Positions 41,094-47,549 of a DNA stretch of 64,000 bases are shown in pieces; position 1 is the stretch's first letter, and every line of letters starts with the position of its first letter. The stretch covers positions 1,970,534-2,034,533 of the forward strand of contig NZ_CP061312.1 in the NCBI RefSeq assembly GCF_018688155.1, written 5' to 3'. This DNA comes from Polynucleobacter sp. AP-Sving-400A-A2 (lineage in GTDB: Bacteria > Pseudomonadota > Gammaproteobacteria > Burkholderiales > Burkholderiaceae). Under the pieces are notes generated by a model. That model was not told where the DNA came from. It saw nothing but the letters and a program-made list of their open reading frames with translations, and made no database searches. The position numbers and the translations under genes are program-made.

Positions 41094-41125
41094 TGGTAGC
41101 TCGGGGCGGAATCGACCAGTGCCGA
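41094..41125 (-). repeat. tRNA-Phe 3' fragment C (degenerate)
   Basis: TGGTAGCTCGGGGCGGAATC with two substitutions, the same lost A at the T-loop, then CCAGTGCCGAGGA. On its outer side is only a short AGGGCCCT palindrome (41078-41085), a weaker hairpin than at A, B and D. Confidence 0.78.
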
Positions 41126-41132
41126 GGATGCC

Positions 41133-41984
41133 CTAATCTATGGGCGCTAATTCAGCTCCAACAGGTCTTTTGTATCGGTTATAAGACCACATATATTGAT
41201 TTGGTTTGGATATTATTGACCCCTCAAAATAACGGTTCATTTCTGTACAGGCATCAACCAAGCAATCGGGAAAAGCTTCTGTCATTAGTCGACTTTTAAC
41301 GATCCAACCCCTCCCCAGACCCAATCTTTCTGCCCCAACAAAAAGGATAGCTACATCAGCTTGACGAGCTAATTTGATTGGAAATGAAGTTGTATAGGCG
41401 TATTGATTAAAAAATTTAGCCCATACTCCATCGCCAACACTAGGAACCTGGTCTGCTAATAGTCCAACTACCTCACCCCTTACTAAGGCACGCTTAATTT
41501 GACGTACTCCACCAATGTTTGCCTCAACAAATACCATTTGAGAATGCTGGCGAGATTTAAGCATTAACTTATTCACCCACCCCTTTCGAGCAGGCCTATA
41601 CATTACCGTCGCTCTTGTATGTTCGGCAAAAATACGAGGCACTATTTCAAATCCACCAAAATGTGAAGCAAGAATAATTACTCCCTTTCCATTTTTGGAT
41701 AACTCAATAATTTGACCTAAGTTTTCTATGGTTGTTTTAGCGAGAGAAGATTTTGGATGTCTCCAAATCCATAGGGTGTCAGCAAACATTATTCCGGATT
41801 CAATTGCCGCCCTCCACGGGGTAAATTTGAACCCACAATAATTTGCGGCACTCTGGTGATTTTTATATAAGCGCGTCCGGTACCGAGGGGAGCACAAATA
41901 AATCAATAGTCCTATACAAGCCCCAGCCATCTGAATGGCCGCCAATGGCAGTGAGCTAAAGAACCTCAATATAAAATACAACAT
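41133..41984 (-). CDS. third LpxL/HtrB-like acyltransferase
   Basis: 283 residues. Hydrophobic N-terminus with LPLAAIQMAGACIGLLIYL, HX4E motif in ASHFGGFEIVPRI, the MYRPARKGWVNKLM segment, GEVVGLLADQVPS and the C-terminal KPNQYMWSYNRYKRP in place of the VHKRFK block. It is more distant from the two other LpxL-like genes of the window than they are from each other. It is the sole gene between tRNA fragments C and D and stops 39 bp from the CCA end of C. The acyl chain and position are unknown. Confidence 0.88.
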   Translation of the reverse strand: MLYFILRFFSSLPLAAIQMAGACIGLLIYLCSPRYRTRLYKNHQSAANYCGFKFTPWRAAIESGIMFADTLWIWRHPKSSLAKTTIENLGQIIELSKNGKGVIILASHFGGFEIVPRIFAEHTRATVMYRPARKGWVNKLMLKSRQHSQMVFVEANIGGVRQIKRALVRGEVVGLLADQVPSVGDGVWAKFFNQYAYTTSFPIKLARQADVAILFVGAERLGLGRGWIVKSRLMTEAFPDCLVDACTEMNRYFEGSIISKPNQYMWSYNRYKRPVGAELAPID

Positions 41985-42004
41985 TGGCCATTTTACGCCC
42001 GATC

Positions 42005-42034
42005 AAAAAAATGCCCCGCACAAAGCAAGGCATT
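42005..42034 (-). terminator. terminator attached to tRNA fragment D
   Basis: Stem AATGCC / GGCATT with a GC-rich loop; the - strand ends in TTTTTT. It closely resembles the tRNA-Phe terminator at 42650-42682 and would end the brnT-brnA transcript. Confidence 0.75.
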
Positions 42035-42044
42035 ATTTGTTTCT

Positions 42045-42093
42045 TGGTGGCCCGGGGCGGAATCGAACCACCGACACAAGGATTTTCAATCCT
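42045..42093 (-). repeat. tRNA-Phe 3' fragment D, 49 nt identical to the intact gene
   Basis: Matches 42691-42739 base for base, from the CCA end through the T-arm, variable loop and anticodon loop, and stops within the anticodon stem. It has no 5' half, so it cannot encode a functional tRNA. Confidence 0.95.
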
Positions 42094-42102
42094 GTCCCCA
42101 GA

Positions 42103-42318
42103 CTACTTCCAGCTAAGGTTCAATTTCTTATGCGAAGCGGCGCAATCTCTCAAATAAAGATTAATGAGGCTTTGGTAAGGAATGCCAACCTCTTCTGATA
42201 CAGATTTGAAGTAGCTCACTGAATCCTCATCCAATCTAATAGTTATGGGCTTCTTGAGCATGGAAGCATATGGATTTTTACGGGCTTTTGAGAAATCATA
42301 TTCTTTACGCATCTTCAT
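42103..42318 (-). CDS. brnA: BrnA-type antitoxin
   Basis: 71 residues. C-terminal ribbon-helix-helix region KPITIRLDEDSVSYFKSVSEEVGIPYQSLINLYLRD in the BrnA pattern, which neutralises BrnT and represses the operon. A GTG one codon upstream overlaps the AAAGG ribosome site, so the ATG at 42318 is preferred. It ends 10 bp before tRNA fragment D. Confidence 0.88.
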   Translation of the reverse strand: MKMRKEYDFSKARKNPYASMLKKPITIRLDEDSVSYFKSVSEEVGIPYQSLINLYLRDCAASHKKLNLSWK

Positions 42319-42323
42319 CACCT

Positions 42324-42602
42324 TTAATAAGCTTTTGACTCTTTAGGGGTTGCCTTACGAGCCGAAATAATACGAACGACATTACCCTCGCTTCGATAAC
42401 AATGGCAAACCAAAATCACACGAAGAGAATGGCTTACTCCCAGCAAGATAAATCTGTCTTCATCCTCCGAATGATCGGGGTCGGAAATTAACTTAGCACT
42501 TTCATCATAAAAAACAGATTTCGCCTCTTCAAAAGAAATGCCGTGCTTTTTAAGATTGGCTGAAGCTTTTCGAGGCTCCCATTCAAATCGCAATGAAGTC
42601 AT
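42324..42602 (-). CDS. brnT: BrnT-type ribonuclease toxin
   Basis: 92 residues from ATG 42602. The family pattern FEWEPRKASANLKKHGISFEEAKSVF, ISDPDHSEDEDRFILLG and VRIISARKATPKESKAY is complete, so the toxin looks intact. BrnT is a RelE-fold ribonuclease that halts growth when BrnA is lost. An in-frame ATG five codons further up lies inside the operator palindrome, and the promoter would start transcription beyond it. brnA follows within 5 bp. TA pairs often stabilise mobile DNA. Confidence 0.9.
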   Translation of the reverse strand: MTSLRFEWEPRKASANLKKHGISFEEAKSVFYDESAKLISDPDHSEDEDRFILLGVSHSLRVILVCHCYRSEGNVVRIISARKATPKESKAY

Positions 42603-42619
42603 ATGTACATTGTACATAT
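42601..42619. promoter_or_regulatory. probable BrnA operator palindrome
   Basis: ATATGTACA-T-TGTACATAT: 9-bp perfect arms around one base. It overlaps both the -10 box and the start codon of brnT, the right place for autoregulation by a ribbon-helix-helix antitoxin. Confidence 0.7.
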
Positions 42620-42637
42620 ATTAATTGGAAGAAGCAA
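42609..42637 (-). promoter_or_regulatory. brnTA promoter
   Basis: On the - strand TTGCTT (42632-42637), a 17-bp spacer, and TACAAT (42609-42614). Transcription would begin a few bases before the brnT ATG at 42602, giving an almost leaderless mRNA. Confidence 0.55.
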
Positions 42638-42649
42638 GTCCGCCCGACC

Positions 42650-42682
42650 AAAAGAAAATGCCCCACACGAAGCAGGGCATTA
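42650..42682 (-). terminator. tRNA-Phe terminator
   Basis: Stem AATGCCC / GGGCATT with loop CACACGAAGCA; the - strand tail is TTTTCTTTT. Confidence 0.82.
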
Positions 42683-42690
42683 TTTGAGTT

Positions 42691-42766
42691 TGGTGGCCCG
42701 GGGCGGAATCGAACCACCGACACAAGGATTTTCAATCCTCTGCTCTACCGACTGAGCTACCAGGCC
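42691..42766 (-). tRNA. tRNA-Phe (GAA)
   Basis: 76 nt with encoded CCA. Acceptor GGCCTGG pairs with CCGGGCC, D-arm AGCTCAGTCGGTAGAGC, anticodon stem AGGAT with loop TTGAAAA (GAA, 42731-42733), T-arm GGTGG-TTCGATT-CCGCC. Complete and probably functional. A TATAAT box lies 10 bp upstream. It is the landing site to which the four fragments on its 3' side correspond. Confidence 0.97.
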
Positions 42767-42776
42767 AAGAGATGGA

Positions 42777-42782
42777 ATTATA
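42777..42782 (-). promoter_or_regulatory. tRNA-Phe -10 box
   Basis: TATAAT on the - strand, 10 bp from the tRNA 5' end. The -35 is not clear. A small dyad TTGGA...TCCAA follows at 42803-42817. The region 42783-42934 shows in addition CGGGGATGTTTAA at 42860-42872, resembling part of repeat R2. Confidence 0.6.
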
Positions 42783-42934
42783 AATGAAACTGTGTTTTAG
42801 CTTGGAAAATGTCCAAACTGCGCTCACTCTGCTTAACCTACAGGGAAATCCTGCATGGACGGGGATGTTTAACCCCCCTCAGTGGGTGAGTGGGGATAAA
42901 GCAGGAAGCTGAAGTTGCTCTGCATCATATGTGT

Positions 42935-44269
42935 CTATTGCTTGGCTGTTATTTGAATCGATAACTGCTCGGCTTGTTTTGCAATTGAGCTTGCGGCTAT
43001 CACATCGCCTAGGCTGCCCATAGTTGGAGGCCCAATCATCCATAAATCTTTCCATTCCCCGCCCGATGCTTTGGAAACTCTATAGTCGCCAGCTACCGCA
43101 ATCGATTTTCCAAGAGCATCCGGTCTTGCGATTTGATCTGTAATTAGCTTACTAAGCAAAGGATCGCGCCCAACTCCAGTGCAATTGACTATCCGATCTC
43201 CCGACAAAGTAGATCCATCTCCCAAAACTACCCTGACTGTTTGCGCCACCTCAATTCGTTTGGCGCGGCCCAATACAAATTGAATCTGCTTATTAGCCTC
43301 CAGCTTCCTATAAGAATTAATTGTTTGGGGCGATGCCCTAAAGCGATATAAAGACCAGAGCCAGCCGAGCCGTTTAAAAAGAATTCGGCGCTGGAAATAT
43401 GAAAATTGCTGCCAAATCATATTTAAATTTGGCCTAAGCTCTTCCCATGCGCTTTGCCACACCACGCTATCCGTTGGTGCAGATGGAAGGTGACTACGAA
43501 TAAAGCGAACCAATTTAGCAGGGCTTAGGTTTTTCGGCCAATCGGGTTGGCGCTCCCTCTTCCAGAGCGCTTGCATCGGCGGAAAGAGCGCTCTTGGGCA
43601 TATTACCTTAATCAAGCCTTGATGCCCTTGCCCAACAAGCGCATTAATTACATCAAGTGCAGTTAAGCCTCCACCAAGCAACATGATTTCTTCATGAGCA
43701 TGAATACTGCCGAGGTCTTGACCCACCCAAGGACTCTCAATGAGTTGCAAAGGGCTCGTAGCCGTCTGAATATTTTGAACGGCGCAGGGCCAGATGGGTG
43801 GCGGATTACCAGTTGCAATAATGACCTGTTGTGCAGCAATCGTCTTAAGCTTATCTGTCTCAAGATACCAATGCTCATTAGCCTTATATAGATTGCTTAC
43901 TTTTGCATCAATATGATCGATCTGATCTGAGCCAAGCTCTTTACTCACGAGCTCAGAAATATAGCGGCCAAAATCATAGCGCCGATAAAAGTAGCCTGCA
44001 TCCGTTTGTGCTTCAGGGTCATCTATATGCACCTCAGCCCATCTTGCAAAATGTAATGGGTCCTCAGAAAAAACAGATGGAAGATCCTCGCGAACATTAA
44101 GCCGAAAAAAAGGGCTAATACAAGTATATGCATTCCCCTTGCCCAACACTCCAGGGCCAATTATGACAATCTTTGAAAAATGTATCCCCCTGCGCAAGAG
44201 ATGAATCAACGCAGTCGCGGCAGCAAAGCCATCGCCGATAATCGCAATTTCTTTTGTATCTTGTGTCAT
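42935..44269 (-). CDS. FAD/NAD(P)-binding protein (NAD_binding_9 type)
   Basis: 444 residues. N-terminal dinucleotide-binding IAIIGDGFAAATALIHLLRRG, RLNVREDLPSVF, a second nucleotide-binding EEIMLLGGGLTALDVINAL, and the late IVNCTGVGRDP. This is the FAD-NAD(P)-binding family related to lysine N6-hydroxylases; the reaction is unknown. The frame runs to 44347, but the ATG at 44269 overlaps the stop of a 12-codon leader (TCATGA), which supports it. Confidence 0.8.
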   Translation of the reverse strand: MTQDTKEIAIIGDGFAAATALIHLLRRGIHFSKIVIIGPGVLGKGNAYTCISPFFRLNVREDLPSVFSEDPLHFARWAEVHIDDPEAQTDAGYFYRRYDFGRYISELVSKELGSDQIDHIDAKVSNLYKANEHWYLETDKLKTIAAQQVIIATGNPPPIWPCAVQNIQTATSPLQLIESPWVGQDLGSIHAHEEIMLLGGGLTALDVINALVGQGHQGLIKVICPRALFPPMQALWKRERQPDWPKNLSPAKLVRFIRSHLPSAPTDSVVWQSAWEELRPNLNMIWQQFSYFQRRILFKRLGWLWSLYRFRASPQTINSYRKLEANKQIQFVLGRAKRIEVAQTVRVVLGDGSTLSGDRIVNCTGVGRDPLLSKLITDQIARPDALGKSIAVAGDYRVSKASGGEWKDLWMIGPPTMGSLGDVIAASSIAKQAEQLSIQITAKQ

Positions 44270-44304
44270 GAGGAGTTCATTGGAATCAAAATCGAAACTT
44301 GCAT
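44266..44304 (-). CDS. 12-codon leader ORF
   Basis: MQVSILIPMNSS, with a strong AAGGAAG ribosome site 11 bp before its ATG. Its TGA overlaps the start of the FAD protein gene. It probably provides translational coupling; the peptide itself may have no role. Confidence 0.4.
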   Translation of the reverse strand: MQVSILIPMNSS

Positions 44305-44359
44305 TGTTTTCTTTGTCTTCCTTAGTACGAAATGCGCACCTGAGCACTGAATAATAGGG

Positions 44360-44509
44360 CTACTCCTCCCACGGGAACCTTGCACGACTTAATTCTTCCA
44401 TAATTTCTCGTTTGTTTGGGGCTCTTCTCCTAGTGGTGCTAGTTTCATTTTGAGATGGATTCCGGCAATCATGCTCAGCTCTCGCCTCCGAAAGCTCGGA
44501 AGGTGCCAT
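44360..44509 (-). CDS. candidate 49-residue protein, unknown
   Basis: Begins MAPSELSEARAEHDCRNP and ends NKREIMEELSRARFPWEE. Hydrophilic, one cysteine, Arg- and Glu-rich. It lies 45 bp behind the OsmC-YcaO gene on the same strand and before the FAD protein. Only a weak purine-rich site precedes the ATG. It fills most of a 285-bp gap that otherwise shows nothing. I do not recognise it. Confidence 0.4.
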   Translation of the reverse strand: MAPSELSEARAEHDCRNPSQNETSTTRRRAPNKREIMEELSRARFPWEE

Positions 44510-44554
44510 AGATTCTTGATTAATTGGCTTTAGAGGGCTATCGATGCCTAACTC

Positions 44555-46759
44555 CTAAGTAGCCGCAATTGCCATTTTTGCTCTAGCAGCATGTATTTTT
44601 CTATAGCTGTCGATCAAGCGATGATGCCTATCGAGGCCCTCCAGCTTCATGCTTGTGGGGGTCAAGCCGTAGAAGCGGGTAGTTCCATCTACGGATCCAA
44701 CTACTGCATCCATTCTCTCGTTACCAAACATTCTACGTAAATTGACTATGTAGTTATCAATCCCTAAGTCATCTGCTAGCACTATCTCTAACACTGCATT
44801 TAAAGCCTGATAAAACAATTTACGCTCGACCGTATTGTCGTTGTACTGAAGAAAAGCACCAACGAGCTCATGGGCCTCATCAAGGCGCTTTAAGGCAAGA
44901 TGAATAAGCAGCTTTAACTCCAATACGGTTAGCTGACCCCAGGGCGTATTTTCATCAAACTCGATACCAATCAAGGTAGCGATATCGCCGTACTCATCTA
45001 ACTCATTATTTTCTAAGCGCTCAAGTAGTGCGCTTAGGCTTGCGTTATCTAAATTCGATAAATTCAAAATATCGGCGCGGAACAGCAATGCTTTATTCGT
45101 GTTGTCCCAAACTAAATCTTCAATTGGGTAAACCTCAGAGTAGCCTGGTACCAAGATTCGGCATGCTATTGCCCCTAGTTGGTCATACACCGTAACGTAA
45201 GCTTCTTTGCCAATAGACTTAAGAATGCCAAACAAGGTAGCCGCCTCTTCATCATTAGAGCTCTCACCTTTGCCAGAAAAATCCCACTCAACAAAATCGT
45301 AATCTGATCTTGTGCTGAAGAAGCGCCAAGAAACGATGCCGCTCGAATCAATAAAGTGCTCAACAAAGTTATTTGGCTCAGTGACAGCTTCACTTGAAAA
45401 GGTGGGCGGAGGCAAATCGTTGAGACCCTCCAAGCTGCGCCCCTGTAGCAGCTCAGTCAAACTCCGCTCCAACGCTACCTCTAAACTTGGATGCGCACCG
45501 AATGAAGCAAATACTCCCCCTGTTCTTGGGTTCATCAAGGTAACGCACATGACTGGATATACACCACCTAGTGAAGCGTCCTTGACCAGCACTGGAAAGC
45601 CCTGCTCTTCTAGGCCCTGAATGCCTGCCAAGATGCTGGGGTACTTTACAAGCACCTCCTGCGGAACATCCGGCAAGGCAATTTCATGTTCAAGAATTTC
45701 ACGTTTAACTGCTCGCTCAAATATCTCTGATAAGCATTGCACTTGAGCTTCAGCCAGCGTATTACCGGCGCTCATGCCATTACTGACATAGAGGTTTTCA
45801 ATCAGGTTCGAAGGAAAATACACAGTCTTGCCATCGGACTGGCGCTGATAAGGCAAAGAACAAATCCCGCGCTCACCATTACCGGAATTGGTATCAATTA
45901 AATGTGAGCCACGTAACTCGCCATCAGCGTTATAAATACCCAGACAATACTCATCAAGAATTTCTTTAGGTAAGGCATCTTTAAGGCCTGGCTTAAACCA
46001 GCGCTCATTCGGGTAATGAATAAAAGCACCATTGGCGATCTCTTCACCCCAGAATGCACCCGCGTAAAAATGGTTGTTACTTAGTCGCTCGATATACTCA
46101 CCCAAGGCTGAAGCAAGGGCGCTTTCTTTTGTAGAACCTTTGCCATTGGTAAAACACATTGGTGAGTGTGCATCGCGAATATGTAAAGACCATACATTCG
46201 GAATTAAATTGCGCCATGAGGCAATCTCAATCTTAATTCCCAGATTAGCCAGCACGCCAGACATATTGGCAATAGTTTGTTCTAGCGGTAAATCCTTGCC
46301 AGCAATGTAAGTGCTCAAATTTGAATCTGGCTTTAAAGCCAATAAAGTTTGAGCATCTGCATCTAGGTTTTTAACCACTTCAATGACAAACTCTGGGCCT
46401 GCTTGCACGACCTTCTTCACGGTGCAGCGCTCGATGGAGCGCACAATGCCCTGACGATCGTTGGCAGAAATATCTTCCGGCAGTTCAACTTGAATTTTGA
46501 AAATCTGCTGGTAACGGTTTTCTGGATCGACGATATTATTTTGAGAAAGGCGAATGTGCTCAGTTGAGATGTTGCGCGTATCGCAATACAGCTTCACAAA
46601 ATAGGCTGCACACAAGGCTGACGAAGCTAAGAAATAATCAAAAGGGCCCGGAGCTGAACCGTCACCTTTGTAACGGATGGGCTGATCAGCAATCACCGTG
46701 AAGTCATCGAACTTGGCTTCAAGGCGCAGCTTATCGAGAAAATGAACCTTTATTTCCAT
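44555..46759 (-). CDS. OsmC-YcaO fusion protein
   Basis: 734 residues. Residues 1-135 form an OsmC-like domain (GDGSAPGPFDYFLASSALCAAYFVKLYC with its conserved Cys), and about 150-600 the YcaO cyclodehydratase domain with ESALASALGEYIERLSNNHF, LAEAQVQCLSEIFERAVKREI and LEVALERSLTELLQGRSLEG carrying the ATP-binding glutamates. A C-terminal helical domain follows. YcaO in E. coli has been linked to methylthiolation of ribosomal protein S12. Reads behind ntrX across a 107-bp gap. Confidence 0.88.
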   Translation of the reverse strand: MEIKVHFLDKLRLEAKFDDFTVIADQPIRYKGDGSAPGPFDYFLASSALCAAYFVKLYCDTRNISTEHIRLSQNNIVDPENRYQQIFKIQVELPEDISANDRQGIVRSIERCTVKKVVQAGPEFVIEVVKNLDADAQTLLALKPDSNLSTYIAGKDLPLEQTIANMSGVLANLGIKIEIASWRNLIPNVWSLHIRDAHSPMCFTNGKGSTKESALASALGEYIERLSNNHFYAGAFWGEEIANGAFIHYPNERWFKPGLKDALPKEILDEYCLGIYNADGELRGSHLIDTNSGNGERGICSLPYQRQSDGKTVYFPSNLIENLYVSNGMSAGNTLAEAQVQCLSEIFERAVKREILEHEIALPDVPQEVLVKYPSILAGIQGLEEQGFPVLVKDASLGGVYPVMCVTLMNPRTGGVFASFGAHPSLEVALERSLTELLQGRSLEGLNDLPPPTFSSEAVTEPNNFVEHFIDSSGIVSWRFFSTRSDYDFVEWDFSGKGESSNDEEAATLFGILKSIGKEAYVTVYDQLGAIACRILVPGYSEVYPIEDLVWDNTNKALLFRADILNLSNLDNASLSALLERLENNELDEYGDIATLIGIEFDENTPWGQLTVLELKLLIHLALKRLDEAHELVGAFLQYNDNTVERKLFYQALNAVLEIVLADDLGIDNYIVNLRRMFGNERMDAVVGSVDGTTRFYGLTPTSMKLEGLDRHHRLIDSYRKIHAARAKMAIAAT

Positions 46760-46866
46760 GGGAGTAATTCCGAAATGATATGGGCGCTATTATCCGTCGC
46801 AACGGTGATGCCGTGTGCTGCATCAACAGCCTCTAGATCATTAGCGGCAATGATGGGTAAAGCGCC

Positions 46867-47547
46867 TTATTGTTCAGCCTTATTGCGCGAGGTATCGATT
46901 CCTAAAGCTTTTAGCTTGCGATACAAATGAGTCCGCTCGAGACCAGTGTATTCAGAAATTTTGGTCATGCTGCCACCCATAATGATCATTTGATGCTCGA
47001 AGTACGCTTTTTCGAATAAGTCCCTGGCTTCACGAAGCGGCAAATCAAAATAGGTTTTTGCAATTCCGCTGATGTACTCACCGCTCTGAACTTGAAAGGC
47101 TTGTTCACTGACCACTGCTTTTGTACTTGGGCTTGATGAGGGCGCCACCGACACTTTTTCTTCGGCGGACTCAACATACTTAGGCGAGCTTTCTAAAGCC
47201 TTACTCACTGTCTTGAGTAACTTTTGGAGTGCAATAGGCTTTTCTAAGAAATTGAGTGCACCTATACGCGTAGCTTCAACAGCTGTATCAATCGTGGCAT
47301 GTCCTGACATCATCACCACCGGCATGGTGAGCTGCCCAGTCTTAGACCACTCTTTCAATAAACTAATTCCGTCGACATCTGGCATCCAAATATCAAGCAA
47401 AACAAGGTCTGGGCGCATTTGTTCACGAATTGTACGAGCCTGCATAGCGCTCTCGGCCGCATACACGGTGTGGCCCTCATCCGTCAGAATCTCATTGAGA
47501 AGCTCACGAATCCCCATCTCATCGTCGACCACCAGAATACTTGCCAT
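46867..47547 (-). CDS. ntrX: NtrX-like response regulator lacking the AAA+ domain
   Basis: 226 residues. Receiver domain with acidic pocket VVDDE, phospho-acceptor Asp in LVLLDIWMPDVDG, and KPI; a linker rich in Ser/Ala; then a Fis-type HTH at the C-terminus (MTKISEYTGLERTHLYRKLKAL). The central sigma-54-interacting AAA+ domain of classical NtrX is absent. Lies 2 bp after ntrY, so they form a pair. Confidence 0.87.
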   Translation of the reverse strand: MASILVVDDEMGIRELLNEILTDEGHTVYAAESAMQARTIREQMRPDLVLLDIWMPDVDGISLLKEWSKTGQLTMPVVMMSGHATIDTAVEATRIGALNFLEKPIALQKLLKTVSKALESSPKYVESAEEKVSVAPSSSPSTKAVVSEQAFQVQSGEYISGIAKTYFDLPLREARDLFEKAYFEHQMIIMGGSMTKISEYTGLERTHLYRKLKALGIDTSRNKAEQ

Positions 47548-47549
47548 TC

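Noticed and set aside
42045..42093. A second functional tRNA-Phe gene
   Set aside because: Only the 3' 49 nt are present; there is no D-arm or 5' acceptor strand, and brnA coding sequence follows.
46742..46930. A + strand ORF of 62 codons at the ntrX/ycaO junction
   Set aside because: It is antisense to two well-supported genes and shows no family resemblance.
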